Part shown: positions 1-10,442 of the stretch, in pieces
How the letters are laid out: each line of letters begins with the position of its first letter
Position numbering within the stretch: position 1 is the first letter of the stretch
NCBI GenBank assembly: GCA_963854735.1
Contig: OY978104.1
Coordinates: 1,178,001 to 1,242,000 of the forward strand
DNA length: 64,000 nt
Origin: Marvania coccoides
Taxonomy: Eukaryota > Chlorophyta > Trebouxiophyceae > Chlorellales > Chlorellaceae
Reading direction: 5' to 3'
The notes under the pieces: model-generated
What the model was told of the DNA's origin: nothing
Database searches by the model: none
What the model saw: the letters and a program-made list of their open reading frames with translations, nothing else
Position numbers and translations under genes: made by a program

Positions 1-141
1 AAGCGCAGTGCTCTGCGCGAGGATGCTCTGGCGCTGGTGGAAGAGCAGGGAGGTGGAGCAGCTGCAGCAGCTGCTCAGCCAAGCTCAGGTCGAAGCATAC
101 TCAAAGACCACCTACTGCTTCATTCGCCATGTCTGTGCTGA
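1..141 (+). CDS. Possible 3' end of an unidentified gene
   Basis: Frame 1 is open from the window edge to a TGA at 139-141. It reads as an Ala/Gln-rich stretch in GC-rich sequence, like the other coding exons here and unlike the AT-rich spacer that follows. No family is recognised and the start lies outside the window. The call rests on composition only, and another frame is also open here. Confidence 0.2.
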   Translation, partial: KRSALREDALALVEEQGGGAAAAAAQPSSGRSILKDHLLLHSPCLC

Positions 142-502
142 AGGGCCAGCACGTGCACCCGCCAGTATCGCTCTCTGCAGCTGTCATGCCGAGCTGCAGA
201 CTTGGGAGAGTCTCCCAAGTCCAGCATTATTCCCCCGTTATTGGGCAGGATGGTGTAATCTCACTGATTAGGAATTGCTGGTTTTGACTGACCCCGGTTG
301 GCCCTAGGGCTTCGCGCTTCATCCACCAAACCTCTAAACCTCTAAACCTCATCATAGCCACGACTTTTTGCTACTGGCATTCTGGAAACACGTTATAGAG
401 CGTGGCGCCTGTTTGATTAATAATTATTTCTATTTAATTTCGGTCGACCGTGATTTCGGTTTAAAGGTGGCGGATTGAAATCAATTTAATTAAAATAAAT
501 AA
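142..502. other. Spacer, no gene seen
   Basis: This stretch turns AT-rich. It contains a short tandem of CTCTAAAC units near 330-350 but no supported coding sequence. Confidence 0.4.
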
Positions 503-826
503 ATGAAAACGTGCGCTGCTATACTGCTGCTGACGTTCCTCGCGGCCGCGATTCCTCCAGGAACCGCCCTGGCTCGCGGCAAAGCCCGCCGCCGCGATAA
601 ATAATGCCACTGCCGCGAATGCCACTCTCGACGCCCGCATCGCGTACAGCACCACGGCCCGGCGGGGGATGTACTGGTTCGCCGCGTCCATCACCGACCA
701 GCGGGCACTTGTGCGCGGGGTCGCTCGTCCACCCTAGCTGGATCGTCCCGGCCGCCCACTGCAAGTGGAAGCCGCCGTTCAGCCTCCTCGTCCGCCTGGG
801 CGCCCTGAACCGGCTGGCGCCCTGAA
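503..826 (+). pseudogene. Relic of a secreted S1 (trypsin-like) serine protease
   Basis: An ATG at 503 opens a typical signal peptide: Lys-Thr, a hydrophobic Leu/Ala core, then small residues before an Arg-rich stretch. That frame stops at about 602. Two other frames then carry the start of an S1 protease domain: a segment resembling the mature N-terminus (RIAYSTTARRGMYWF) and, after a frame change, a block CAGSLVHPSWIVPAAHC containing the catalytic-His AAHC motif followed by VRLGALN. The Asp and Ser parts of the triad are absent, so only about the first third of the domain survives, in broken frames. A 16-bp unit is duplicated at about 812-842. The frame breaks support a pseudogene; missed introns could explain part of it but not the missing C-terminal half. 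Confidence 0.6.
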
Positions 827-1119
827 CCGGCTGGGCGGGAGGGGAGCAAAGCACAGCCATGCCGCATCACGGCTCTGCTAGCCAAATGGTGTACCGCAGA
901 AAGTTCCAACGCCAGGCCAGAAACTCTGGTTTTCGATCTGTCCTTGGGGGAGTGCCCTTGGGAGACCGTGCAATCGCGGCGGGATGGCCCTGGGAATTTC
1001 CAATTGTGAGCATGTTGATGTCAGTTACCAAAAAATAAATCAGAAGACATATCAAGTTTCAAGGAGGAGATATATGTACTCGTTCTTAGTAGAACAGTTT
1101 ATATGATTCTAAATGGTGT

Positions 1120-1260
1120 AGTCTACTATAGACGACACTCACAAAGAGATCTGCCAGTCGTGCTACCCCGCCACAGTCAGGCAGCTCCCCTCATCCGTTG
1201 GTTCAAACTCAGGTACTGTGAGCATACGGATACAGCAGCGCCATGTCGCCACCATATTTA
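1120..1260 (+). repeat. Dispersed repeat R1, copy 1 (degenerate)
   Basis: It shares an ordered series of blocks with the copies at 3444-3640, 4308-4500 and 62125-62230: GTCTACTA, CCCCGCCACAGT, a TCCGT-GG block, CTCAGGTACTG and CATACGGATACAGCA. This is the most degraded of the forward copies. A GGTTCAAACTC stretch resembles a pol III B box, but a SINE origin is only a guess. A run of about 18 G follows at 1326. Confidence 0.6.
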
Positions 1261-1409
1261 TGCTCGCTATCCACTTCAGGGGGAAATATTTAGTCTCCCG
1301 CCCCCACCCCATGCACCCAACGAAGGGGGGGGGGGGGGGGGAAGAGGCAAAATCAACGGCTGTAACCAAACTAATGGCAGAACTGAATCATTTCAAAAGT
1401 CGAACAGGG

Positions 1410-2981
1410 TCAGCCAAGAATCCAGGGCAAGCACCAGATGTTGCGAGATGACATCATGCCCAGGCTGTCAATGAAGATGTACCACACGCCTCCAAACAAG
1501 ACCAGCAATGCCATTGTGTGCACAATTGTCGTCGGCATATTAGGGAGCAGCAGCGGTGTACCCCTCACGGACTGCAGCCACCTTTGTCTCGAGCGCTCTT
1601 CAAAAAGTAAGCTCGTCGCCAGGGGCACTGCAAACGTCCCAAATATCGTCATCGACCACATTCGAGCGACAACGCACGAGCAAGTTGCATTGGGGTTGGC
1701 AACAAGTGTTGGAAAGGGCGCCGCGCGGTGGTACACGGCACCCAGCCACTGACCTAACAAGTTGTTTGCTTCCACCACTGTGGCAGTCATTATTGCGGAG
1801 TCTGAGCAAGTGTATTTCACGTCAAAAAAGACGACAATGAACGTGGTGATGCCACACGTCAGAAATTGGAAAGGGCTAATGAGCTGGAAGCGCAAAGAAG
1901 CCGTCATTCCTATGATCAAGTCGATCACCACCGACATGACGACGAAGAAGCTCGCTTGTGGCACCGCACCGAGTACCGGGTAGAGCCGCGTGAAAGTTTT
2001 TTTGGCCACGGACCGGGACCGGGGATTCCTCATCGAGATTGCTCGCCAGAGTGCAAATGTGCGTTGCACTCTGGCGAACATCAGCAGCGAGGTTCTGCGA
2101 ATGAATAAAATAAGAAAAAAAAAGAACAGGGTAGAGGAGAAAAAAACGGGTTTGGGCAAGAGTTTGGTGGTATAAAAACCAAAAAAACTAACAAAAGCTC
2201 ACCTCCATTTAGGGTAGAGGTCTCTTCGGTAGAAAATGAAGTATACCAACAGGAAGTTAGAGGCAAGCAATACAGATATGTGGACCAAGGCGTTAAACCA
2301 CTCCAAAGACCCAACAGGCAAGTTGATCTGCATGGGGAGTGGAGAAAAAAATTAAACATTCCTAAAGAAAAGAGGGAAAAAAAAGAAACGTTCGGAAAGT
2401 GGGGGATATTACCACAGAGAGGAATTGTGCGTATTCCACGAGGGAGGTTTCGCACCTTAACAAAGCTAGTAACCCCAATCAGCGTTGACGCCACCACCCA
2501 GAAGGTGTCAGAGACTGACTGCTGATTGGCAAAGTGCACGCGATACGCCTGCAAAAACAAGTGGCCGACATAGCGTGAGTTTGGGGGGCCTGAATAGGGC
2601 ACAGCGACAGCCTGGCTGGTTGTCTCCACCACGGCGGCATATGAAAAAACGGCACCTTCTCCTGGGCGGGATCTTGGAAACTCATGCAAAACAAATTGTG
2701 GTACTTGACAGTCGCTGGCTGAGACTCTCTCGGAAAATCGCTGGAATTTGCTGCGTTAATAAACATCCCACGGAATTCTTTCACATAAAATTTACCAGCT
2801 TTGCTGCAACGTCCAGAAAATAATTCGCAATAAGTTTCACAAAGCCAATATTGTTGTGCGTGATGATATACTCAACTAACTGTTTATTAAATTGCGGCGT
2901 TGCGGCAGGTGTGCGAGCAGACCAAGCGGCGATTTTTAACTTAAAAATTTTAAGCAGCGTCACGCTGAGCGTGCGGTGCAA
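1410..2981 (-). CDS. Multi-pass membrane protein, unknown family
   Basis: Exons read on the minus strand are D 1410-2094, C 2203-2327, B with its 3' end at 2456 and 5' part to about 2770, and probably an upstream exon covering about 2800-2981. The B-C and C-D junctions have GT-AG borders and the phases agree (0, then 2). The product has about six or seven hydrophobic segments, Arg-rich cytoplasmic-looking loops and an N-glycosylation site in the last exon. A segment just before the first clear transmembrane helix reads like an extracytoplasmic domain. I recognise no family. The true start is unresolved: no ATG fits the most 5' open frame, so a further exon may lie above 2981. The last exon contains a perfect hairpin (2043-2077). 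Confidence 0.6.
2043..2077. repeat. Perfect 14-bp inverted repeat inside an exon
   Basis: The arms 2043-2056 and 2064-2077 are exact reverse complements around a 7-nt loop. The repeat sits 18 bases into the last exon of the membrane-protein gene, so the transcript could form a strong hairpin just after the splice acceptor. Confidence 0.8.
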
Positions 2982-3443
2982 ATAACGAAGCAGCTGCAGG
3001 GGCCTCCTCGGAGTATCCCTGTAGCCACGCTTCTTGCGTTTTTCATTTTCATTTTCATTTCAAAAACGATGAATCACCTCACAACAAGATGAGCGATTTC
3101 GCGTTCATTCGCAGTGCTGCCAATTTGAGCCAATGAGAATCGTCCAAACATGGATGCAAATAGAATTTCGATCCTCGGGTAATCACCCAAAGTCAGGCAA
3201 AGGTCCCCCAAAATCGTGTGCACCAGTGTGGATTTGGTTAGAATTGTCGTACGCGTTCCTATCCTCAAGGGACGATTTCAGTCTTTGGTTTGTTTTAGCT
3301 AGCCCTGGTGCATTAACACGATGCACTGCAGCCGTGACCAGGTCCCTCTGTTCGCATTCAACACACTTCTCTCAGAAGAAAATGTGAGCACCTCGCGCTC
3401 CGCGAGCTGGAAGCCGCAGGCGGCAAGCGGACCAGAGAAGGCC
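2982..3443. other. Spacer, no gene seen
   Basis: AT-rich sequence with a (TTTCA)n-like tract near 3040-3062. No supported coding sequence. Confidence 0.4.
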
Positions 3444-3640
3444 AGAGTCTTACATTGTGGGCGACGGTTCGGTATCGGCATCGGCGTAATGCTGTATCCG
3501 TACGCCCCCAGTACCTGAGGTAGATCCCACGGATGGAAGTGTTTACCCCGCCTTACTCTGCCGGGGTGAGTGGCACGTCGGCTTGGACCAACCTTGCTAG
3601 TAGACGTTACAGCCATATGAAAAACCTCCAAAGGGTACAG
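3444..3640 (-). repeat. Dispersed repeat R1, copy 2
   Basis: The reverse complement matches 4308-4500 over about 190 bp with only scattered differences. The two copies form an inverted pair about 670 bp apart, which could be the ends of one larger element. Open frames across it are by-products of the repeat, not genes. Confidence 0.8.
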
Positions 3641-3663
3641 TCTAGTGTGGTACACTGAAAAGA

Positions 3664-3800
3664 GACTGGACGAGGGAAACCTTTATGAGTAGGAACTGTG
3701 CACCTACTATAGGCGTCCTCCCCTGGGGTCTCTTTAAATCTTATTTCTGTTGAGAAATAAGACTGAGCTTAATTATCCTCGGTGCTTATTATGAAAAAAA
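3664..3800 (+). repeat. Dispersed repeat R2, copy 1
   Basis: Shared blocks with 15160-15300 and the copies near 62 kb include GTAGGAACTGTGCACCT, TATAGGCGTCCTCCCC, TGGGGTCTC, a TTATTT-TTGAGAA block, TAATTATCCTCGGTGCTT and a terminal TATGAAAAAAATC. It directly follows the R1 copy at 3444-3640. R1 and R2 are again adjacent near 62 kb, so they may be parts of one element. Confidence 0.8.
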
Positions 3801-4307
3801 TCTAGTCAATTAACCCATAATATCACCAACGGCGGCGGCAATTGCATGGCAATGCTAAATAGGTATATCACAGGGAACATTAATTTATATTATATTGTAG
3901 CCAGCTTTCTTCGCGGCCTGTCTGCGATGAAAGCATGCTTTTTTCTATCCATCTATCAAAGCAGGACTGCTTTGATGTAACCGCTCCTTCCGTCGCTCTC
4001 TCGAGCTTTGAATTACTCTCAGTTCGTGCTCTCCCACTGGAGACACAAACTGCCATTCGCCCACCCCCCCACCCTTCATTGGCAGGTCTGTTCCTCACCA
4101 CATTCCTCACAGTGCATTCTTTAGACGATTGGGGCAACGGTGCACCTGGGGGAGCACCTGGTCCGCAGGGAAGCAGCAGGGAGGAGTGCGGCGGTCCAAG
4201 GAAAAGAGAGATATCGGCCAGGCGGAGGGATAGCGGCGCAGAGCGGCGATGACGGGAAATTGAATTACATGATGACTAAGAGAAGAAGAAGATTACAGGT
4301 TTGGAGG
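3801..4307. other. Sequence between inverted R1 copies
   Basis: Mixed AT-rich sequence with a GC-rich patch at 4130-4240. No recognisable protein is encoded. If the two R1 copies are element ends, this is its interior. Confidence 0.4.
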
Positions 4308-4500
4308 TTTGGAGGTTTTACATATGGTTGTAACGTCTACTACCAAGGTTGGTGCAAGCCGACGTGCCACTCACCCCGCCACAGTAAGGCGGAGTACCCC
4401 CTTCCATCCGTGGGATCAACCTCAGGTACTGGGGGCGTACGGATACAGCATTACGCCGATACCGCACCGTCGCCCACAATGTACGACTCTGGCCCCTGTC
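4308..4500 (+). repeat. Dispersed repeat R1, copy 3
   Basis: This is the best-preserved forward copy, preceded by a small tandem of GTTTGGAG units (about 4299-4316). See the inverted partner at 3444-3640. Confidence 0.8.
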
Positions 4501-4867
4501 TTCCTGAGTCCCCCAGCGGCGCGACCGACATGAATAAAAGAAAGAGGAAAAAAATGGGGAAAGCAGGACTCTCCTGACGGCAAACTGCCCGTCCGGTTTG
4601 GGGTTCGCGCTTGGGCAATGCTGGCCCGCCCAGCACCCCTCCCATCTACAGCGGTCACTCAACCCCTGGCTTAAGGGTTTATGGTGTACTACCCGGTGTG
4701 CTCACTGGAAATGTGGGGCTGCTATAATGAGGTGTTTTTATGCTAGGGGCCGGCAGGAAGCAAATATAATGCGAGGGTTTGGGGATCCAATTTGAGCCAA
4801 ACCAGTACGGCGGTCAGCTCCTGGCTTAGTTGTTAGTACCAAACTTACCACTCTGTTGTGTGGCCTT

Positions 4868-5153
<286 letters not shown>

Positions 5154-5166
5154 TTGTAAAATTTCT

Positions 5167-6559
5167 TCATCTTCGTAATCTTGACTCTCTCTCGCTCCTT
5201 GTGCTCTCTTTATTCGCCGCCTGTACGCCCTCCAGGTGCGCCCGCACCAGGGCTGCCACCTCGGTGAGGTCTGCCTCCGCCATTTCCAGCAGGCTCCTCG
5301 TCGTTGGCGCCGCTGCCAACGCTGTGGCCGTCTGCGCCCGCTCTTGATGCAGCGCGGAGCAGGTGCGCAAGATGTGCAATTCGTGGGGCGGGCCTGGCTG
5401 CGCGCACAGGGGGCGCACGGCTGGTGGGTGCCAGACTCCACTCTCCCCCACCCTTGTGACTCGGATCCATTGCACTCCCAGCCGGAAACGCGACAGCGCT
5501 GCTCTGTCCGCTCTCGGCAATAGTGCCTGCAATATCGTCCCTTCCGCACTCTGCAGGTGGCGGTGGGGCACATAGTCCTCCGCGGAGAGCGGTGTAGTGT
5601 ACCAGGTGTCGAGATAAGTGCTAAGCTGCAAACTTGCCGACCCTGTCAGTGCTGCCAGCCATTTCCCCTCGGCATTGGTGCGCAGCAGTCCTGACGCGTC
5701 GTCATGGAGGGAGCCATTGGCGCGCATCACGCCGAACTCCCTTAGCATTGCGCGCGCCTCTGCCGCCCAGCACGGTGGCCACGCCGCCCTTGGCTCCGCC
5801 ACCGGCAACCCAACCGCCGCCGCCGCCGCTGCTGTCACCTCCGTGGCAGCCCGCGTCGCCAGCTCACCCTTCTCCATCTCCTCGCTGGCCAGAAACGCCT
5901 GGTGGGCCAGGTGGTCCTCTGGGAGCTCGCGGAGCCGAGTCCAGAAACGCAGTACAGCTGCGGCGTATCTGATTTCCACCGGCCACATCGCCGCCTCCAC
6001 CAGCAGCGCAGCCGTCATCCCCATCGTTGGGACTCCAAGGAGCGGGCGCAGGAAGCGCGTGAGCAGGCGGTAGCTCCCGGCATGGCTGCCGCTCAACGGG
6101 TCTGCCGCCCAGGCCGTCGCTGCTGCTGCTCCCCACACCTCCGCGCCGTACTCCAGTCCTGGCAGCACCATGGCGTTGAACAGCATGGTGATTTGCGCCG
6201 GCGTGTCGATGTCCAGCTCAGCCGCCCGTCTGCGCACTGTATACATCGCCCGCAGCGCTTTGGCAGCGCGGTGGTCTCCTGCGGCGGCGAACGGCTTCAG
6301 CGCGTGGAACTCGAAACCTAGGTACGTGAAGGCGGCCATACGCGGTACGATGCCGTCGGCGTATTTCCACTCCCAGCCCCTCTCCACCTTGCTGAGTCCT
6401 ACTCCAAAAACGACGATTTCGGTTTTAGTAAGGTTGACAGCGAGCCCAGCTGCAATGGCGTAGGTGTTGAGGGTGTCGAGCTGCCGTTGTAGGCCCGCTG
6501 GAGTGGTGGAGAGGAGGGCCAGGTCGTCGGCGTAGAGCAGCGGCGGCAGCGAGCGCCTG
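5167..6559 (-). mobile_element. 5'-truncated LINE (non-LTR retrotransposon) ORF2 C-terminal part
   Basis: Minus-strand translation starts near 6559 within the reverse transcriptase palm, with the catalytic motif LLYADDLALLSTT followed by KTEIVVFG. It continues through the thumb region (AFTYLGFEF, then ITMLFNAMVLPGLEYGAEVWG near 6180-6220) to a Cys/His segment (LCAQPGPPHELHI..C) that resembles the C-terminal zinc knuckle of LINE ORF2, with the first Cys replaced by Arg. The frame is open across about 1.39 kb. Endonuclease, RT fingers and ORF1 are absent, as in typical 5' truncation during target-primed reverse transcription. The (TAA)n tail follows at once. No clear target-site duplication was found. 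The intact frame and GC-rich body suggest recent arrival. Confidence 0.88.
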
Positions 6560-6710
6560 ACTGAATGATTTAACTGCGTGTGAGATTACATTACATTAGC
6601 AATAATCCGAAAATGCATCCCTGTGTAACTACGCAACTAGAAGAAATATTATATACCATGTTCTTGTGTCAAGAAATGTCGCTTTCATTTATGGCTTTCA
6701 CGAGAGCGTC

Positions 6711-6770
6711 GGTCTGCTATGAGCCCTTAGTTGCCTTTTTGTATGGACTTTAAACCCTGCATTGTCTGTA
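6711..6770 (+). repeat. Dispersed repeat R3, copy 1
   Basis: It shares GTCTGCTA, CCTTAGTTGCCTTTT and GACTTTAAACCCTG blocks with 8549-8606 (same strand) and 23384-23445 (opposite strand). All three lie between glycan genes. Confidence 0.65.
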
Positions 6771-6917
6771 TGTATGGGTGACTTCCGAGTTCAGGGCTGT
6801 CATGACTTTATAAAAGAGAAAAGTGTTGGTTAATATTAAGCAAACACCCCCAGAATGTGTTCAAAAGTCTAGGGCGACAGCGTGGATCTAGAATTTCTCA
6901 AGGGCTGCGTGCCCCAT

Positions 6918-8066
6918 TTAAAGTTCTGAAAATATAGGAGTCTTAGGATAATCAGGGCACCCCAGCCGATTCTGCAGGACCCACAGCGGTTGAAACATAA
7001 ACCCAACTTTGGTGTCGCCCAGTTTTGTGTCTGCTGGATGAACACCCACAACGTTGTACCCAGCGAACAGCATGGCTAGCCGGAGCGGCCCATATATTCG
7101 ATGCGCGTTCCAGTCCAGCTTGTCATAACAGCAAGGAACGCCAATAAAAACAAATCCACCTGGCTTCACGGCATGCATGAGGCGCACCATGGACTGTAAA
7201 TCGCCGTCTGGATTCAGCATATCCCCGTATCGCCCCAAACCATCATGTTCCAAGCTCGAGTACGTGATTGCAAAGTCGAACTGTGGAATTTCGCCGCTCA
7301 AGAACGCCCGAGTGAACTTTTGAGGAGTGATGCTCGAGATTTGGGGGTGATCAGACTTGATCTCGCCAAATTCTAATGTTGTTACGTGTTTAGCACCAGA
7401 TTCCAGCAGAAACGCTTCAAGCCATGGAATTTCACTACCAACAACCAAGCCACGTGCATTTTTTATCAGCGCCTGACCCCTCGCGTCAAAGAATTCGTAA
7501 AGAGGCGAGTTGTCATAGTTGAACACGGCCGTGCGATTTCTGACAGACTTGCGATAGTAATTAACCAGATCGAGGGTCCAGTTTGTGGCAAACGCCTTGC
7601 CACCAAGGTAAGCCTGGTCATAAAACATACTTTCTACAGGAATCTTGCCATTCAGAGTGTATTTCTCAAGAAGAACTTCAGGAATGGTTTCGACAGCGGG
7701 GCCAAAGCGAGCTGCGCCAAAATGAAAGATGTGATTGAGTTTAGGATAATTTCTTTTCTTATGCTGGATGATTGGCAAGATAAAGCACGGATCAAACAAC
7801 TTACCTGCTTCTGGTTTCAACCAAGCATCCAATGCCGATACGAGCGGTCTGGTTGGGATGTTTTTTTTCAATCGCCGCACCCTTTTATCAGTGAAGTCCT
7901 GTTGCGCTAATTCACAGCTAATTCTAGGACTTTCAAACCGCCATTTTGATCCACTTGAATTTCTAAACAAGAAGAAGATGCACACAAGTGTGGCGACACC
8001 AAACAATCGTGCATCAAATCGGTTTGTGCGCTGGGGCCGGGCAAAGCCGGCACTCTGCAGCACCAT
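6918..8066 (-). CDS. DUF268-type membrane-anchored methyltransferase-like protein
   Basis: A single-exon gene of 382 aa starting at an ATG (8066). A short basic N-terminus precedes one transmembrane segment (about residues 20-35), as in Golgi type II proteins. The luminal part carries features of the DUF268 family: GLVVGSEIPWLEAFLLE (a Rossmann-like first strand), VTTLEFGEI, and the hallmark SSLEHDGLGRYGDMLNPDGD near residue 270, followed by a PGG..FIGVPCC strand. The fold resembles class I methyltransferases. Biochemical function is not established for the family, so O-methylation of a glycan is inferred from the context of glycosyltransferases and FkbM genes. It points the same way as the next glycosyltransferase gene, about 640 bp upstream. 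Confidence 0.8.
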   Translation of the reverse strand: MVLQSAGFARPQRTNRFDARLFGVATLVCIFFLFRNSSGSKWRFESPRISCELAQQDFTDKRVRRLKKNIPTRPLVSALDAWLKPEAGKLFDPCFILPIIQHKKRNYPKLNHIFHFGAARFGPAVETIPEVLLEKYTLNGKIPVESMFYDQAYLGGKAFATNWTLDLVNYYRKSVRNRTAVFNYDNSPLYEFFDARGQALIKNARGLVVGSEIPWLEAFLLESGAKHVTTLEFGEIKSDHPQISSITPQKFTRAFLSGEIPQFDFAITYSSLEHDGLGRYGDMLNPDGDLQSMVRLMHAVKPGGFVFIGVPCCYDKLDWNAHRIYGPLRLAMLFAGYNVVGVHPADTKLGDTKVGFMFQPLWVLQNRLGCPDYPKTPIFSEL

Positions 8067-8548
8067 TACTTATTACTAATGAAATTGGTATGATAATATT
8101 ACACAGTTCACATGGCGTACTGTCAAAATGATGATGGGCAAGTCGCAGCAGGCGGGACAGGAATCGAAATACCGGACGGGCCCGTCCCCCGGGGTCGACT
8201 CGAATTAATTAAAATTAAACTTCAGGGAAAGAAAGGGACATTATCCAATCCGGGGCTTCCCGTTCGGGACACAAAGAAGGGACCCGACGTTTGCATCATG
8301 GTGCGGCCCCGCCCAACAATATTGTTGGTTTTTTTCATATGCCTTGGGTGTATTAATACTATTTATTAATCAATCAAACACTCATTCAACTGCTATGATG
8401 ACTTCAAATCTACCTTCGCTGCGTGGTGCACTATATTACATGTTCCTTACGCTGATATTTTTCTTCCGTTTAAAGAAACGCATTTGCGTAGGCTTCAACA
8501 CTCTGATTAATTTTATTATCCCTACGCGCACGGCTTTCACTTGAGTGA
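8067..8548. other. Spacer, no gene seen
   Basis: AT-rich spacer. A GC-rich patch at 8140-8200 is not coding in any convincing frame. Confidence 0.4.
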
Positions 8549-8606
8549 CAGTCTGCTACGGGGCCTTAGTTGCCTTTTCGTGAGGAATTCAAACCAGGGC
8601 TGCAAT
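8549..8606 (+). repeat. Dispersed repeat R3, copy 2
   Basis: Matches 6711-6770 (TCTGCTACGGGGCCTTAGTT and the downstream AAACCAGGG). A similar GGCTTTCAC block precedes both copies, extending the homology about 25 bp upstream. Confidence 0.6.
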
Positions 8607-8703
8607 ATATGTGCATTTTACGCTGAAATATAGTTCTTCAAGAGAAATGCGTCCTGAGTAAGAAAACCAACTCAGGCAACAAAAACAAATCCAATTTTCA
8701 AAT

Positions 8704-9798
8704 TTAGTGATATGCAAGTTTTGAAGCCGTGCATGATGTATTAAAAGGGAATGAAACTTCCAATATGTTGCTAGGCCGCACGATGACGCCTTCTCCATTC
8801 AGAATTGGATGTTCAGAAAGTTCATATATGCCATAACCTGCATCTTTCGAGGGCGCTTGAAGCACAAGTCCATGATCCCGAAGGAGTGCAGCTGCATGCG
8901 CAAAGCCACTCCCAGAAGTCACCAAGACATCTGCAGTGATCATGTGGTATAGTGTTAGTGGCACGCTCATGTCGTGCACAAACACGGGATTGTAGCTTTT
9001 CAAATGCTCAAATTCGGCTCCCAATGGCTTTTCAGAAAATATATAAAATCGAAATGAGCAGCTGTTTAAGATAACCCTTAATTGATCATGTACGTTGCGT
9101 ACAAATGTTGGGTTTGCAGATTGCGTTATAGTAATATCTCCGACACGGACATGCCATGCAACAATTATCTCATTGTCGAGCTCACTATTATTAAAAATGT
9201 TCAATGCGGGGACGAATTTCGATTTCTTCATCATCCTTCTAAAGAATGGCTTGGCGACATCATACGACCCATATTTTCGGTTCTGGCACCATGTTGTTGT
9301 GTTCAACTCTTGCTGCCAAGTGTCCAGGCAGCATCTATCACACGATTCTATCAAAATATCACATTCTTCAGAGAATTTTGTCGCGCAATCCCAACGGGGG
9401 ACAGTTTCGTGCCTCAGATTTGAAACCCGATTCTTCACATTCGTCACATTTGGCCAGTCGTTGAGACCTAAAAAATCCAATGCCCAGGGATACGATCCAT
9501 GCTGGCCGTTGTCTGTGAATATTCCATCTTCAAGAACAAACGAAGCGTTGTTCTCCAAAGCAAAATTGAAGCTAAAAATAATATTGGCAAATAAATGACC
9601 AAATCCTGCATACGACCGTGCTCCTGATACAAGAGCAAACCTTCGACACCGAACATTTCCCAAAGGGGCCATCTGCAGTGGGCCTTTGCAGGCGGGGAAG
9701 AATACCGCCGGTATTTTTAAAGAGAAAAGAACTGTGCAGATGAAGAGACAGAAGCATGGCAAAAACACCATAACAGGTTGACGGCGGGCACGGCGCAT
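8704..9798 (-). CDS. HxRxGD-type glycosyltransferase (fucosyltransferase-like), type II membrane protein
   Basis: Read from the ATG at 9798 (MRRARRQPV), the product has about 364 aa: a basic cytosolic tip, one transmembrane anchor and a luminal domain. Near residue 215 it has WHVRVGD, the HxRxGD donor-binding motif of GDP-fucose-dependent and related GT-B enzymes (GT11, GT23, GT65, GT68). The C-terminal ADVLVTSGSGFAHAAALL segment matches the second conserved region of such enzymes. Several Asn-X-Ser/Thr sites and multiple Cys residues fit a secretory protein. The open frame begins 27 bp earlier, but only with a TTG. The substrate is unknown. A second, diverged member starts beyond the right edge of the window (63132-64000). 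Confidence 0.78.
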   Translation of the reverse strand: MRRARRQPVMVFLPCFCLFICTVLFSLKIPAVFFPACKGPLQMAPLGNVRCRRFALVSGARSYAGFGHLFANIIFSFNFALENNASFVLEDGIFTDNGQHGSYPWALDFLGLNDWPNVTNVKNRVSNLRHETVPRWDCATKFSEECDILIESCDRCCLDTWQQELNTTTWCQNRKYGSYDVAKPFFRRMMKKSKFVPALNIFNNSELDNEIIVAWHVRVGDITITQSANPTFVRNVHDQLRVILNSCSFRFYIFSEKPLGAEFEHLKSYNPVFVHDMSVPLTLYHMITADVLVTSGSGFAHAAALLRDHGLVLQAPSKDAGYGIYELSEHPILNGEGVIVRPSNILEVSFPFNTSCTASKLAYH

Positions 9799-10442
9799 TG
9801 GCAAAAATGGCAGTGCACGAAACAATAGCGACGTTCGCGGTGAAATGGCATCTGTTTTTATGGCTGGATGCTATAATATTCAATAGCTATTTTGAGAAAG
9901 AATAAAGGTTGGGAATCAAGCTAATCGTATGTTTTATGTAAAAAAGTCTTGTATGGAAATATTCGACATCCCGCGATTGTCAATAAGCAAGTAAATAACG
10001 CAGAGAAATCGCGTGACGGCAACAAAGTAGCCCTTCGAATTTAGCCCAACACGCCGCTGGCTCCAGTAGAATGCACGAGGAAGAGCACGATTGCAAAGCA
10101 GGCACAACAGTTTTTCATTCCTTATCCATTTCCACTTCATCAAATTTGACGTTTCCCTCTGATTTGGGTAATTTATGATTCATAATAGACATACTAATAA
10201 TAATAGAAGAAGCAGGCATGCGTTTCAGAAATCAATTGTATTGCCAGAATATTTCGACGTGCATCTTGATTATAGCTTTAATAATGTGCGTTTTGAGTGA
10301 GTTCCGGACTTGTTTTGGAGCAAATTTGCCAGCATTACTGAATACGTTTCACAAATGCATTGATTTTTTTTTCAGGTGCCGCAAGCCGAGGGCCTGGCCA
10401 CGTACACAAGAATACAGCAAGTGTCGCGCTCTCATATAGTCC
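9799..10442. other. Spacer with a possible upstream exon of the GT71-like gene
   Basis: An ATG at 10218 opens a short frame with a hydrophobic stretch (ISTCILIIALIMCVL) that could be the missing signal anchor of the next gene. A donor GTGAGT at 10297 and acceptor TTTTTTTTCAG ending at 10375 are present. The exon joined this way does not stay in frame with the catalytic part, so the N-terminus is unresolved. Confidence 0.4.

Noticed and set aside
1190..1230. A tRNA-like pol III B box in repeat R1
   Set aside because: GGTTCAAACTC occurs in only one copy; the others read differently, and no A box at a fitting distance was seen.
3299..4662. Open frames with similar protein sequence around 3.3-3.7 and 4.1-4.7 kb
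   Set aside because: Their similarity comes from the inverted R1 repeat, not from a gene family.
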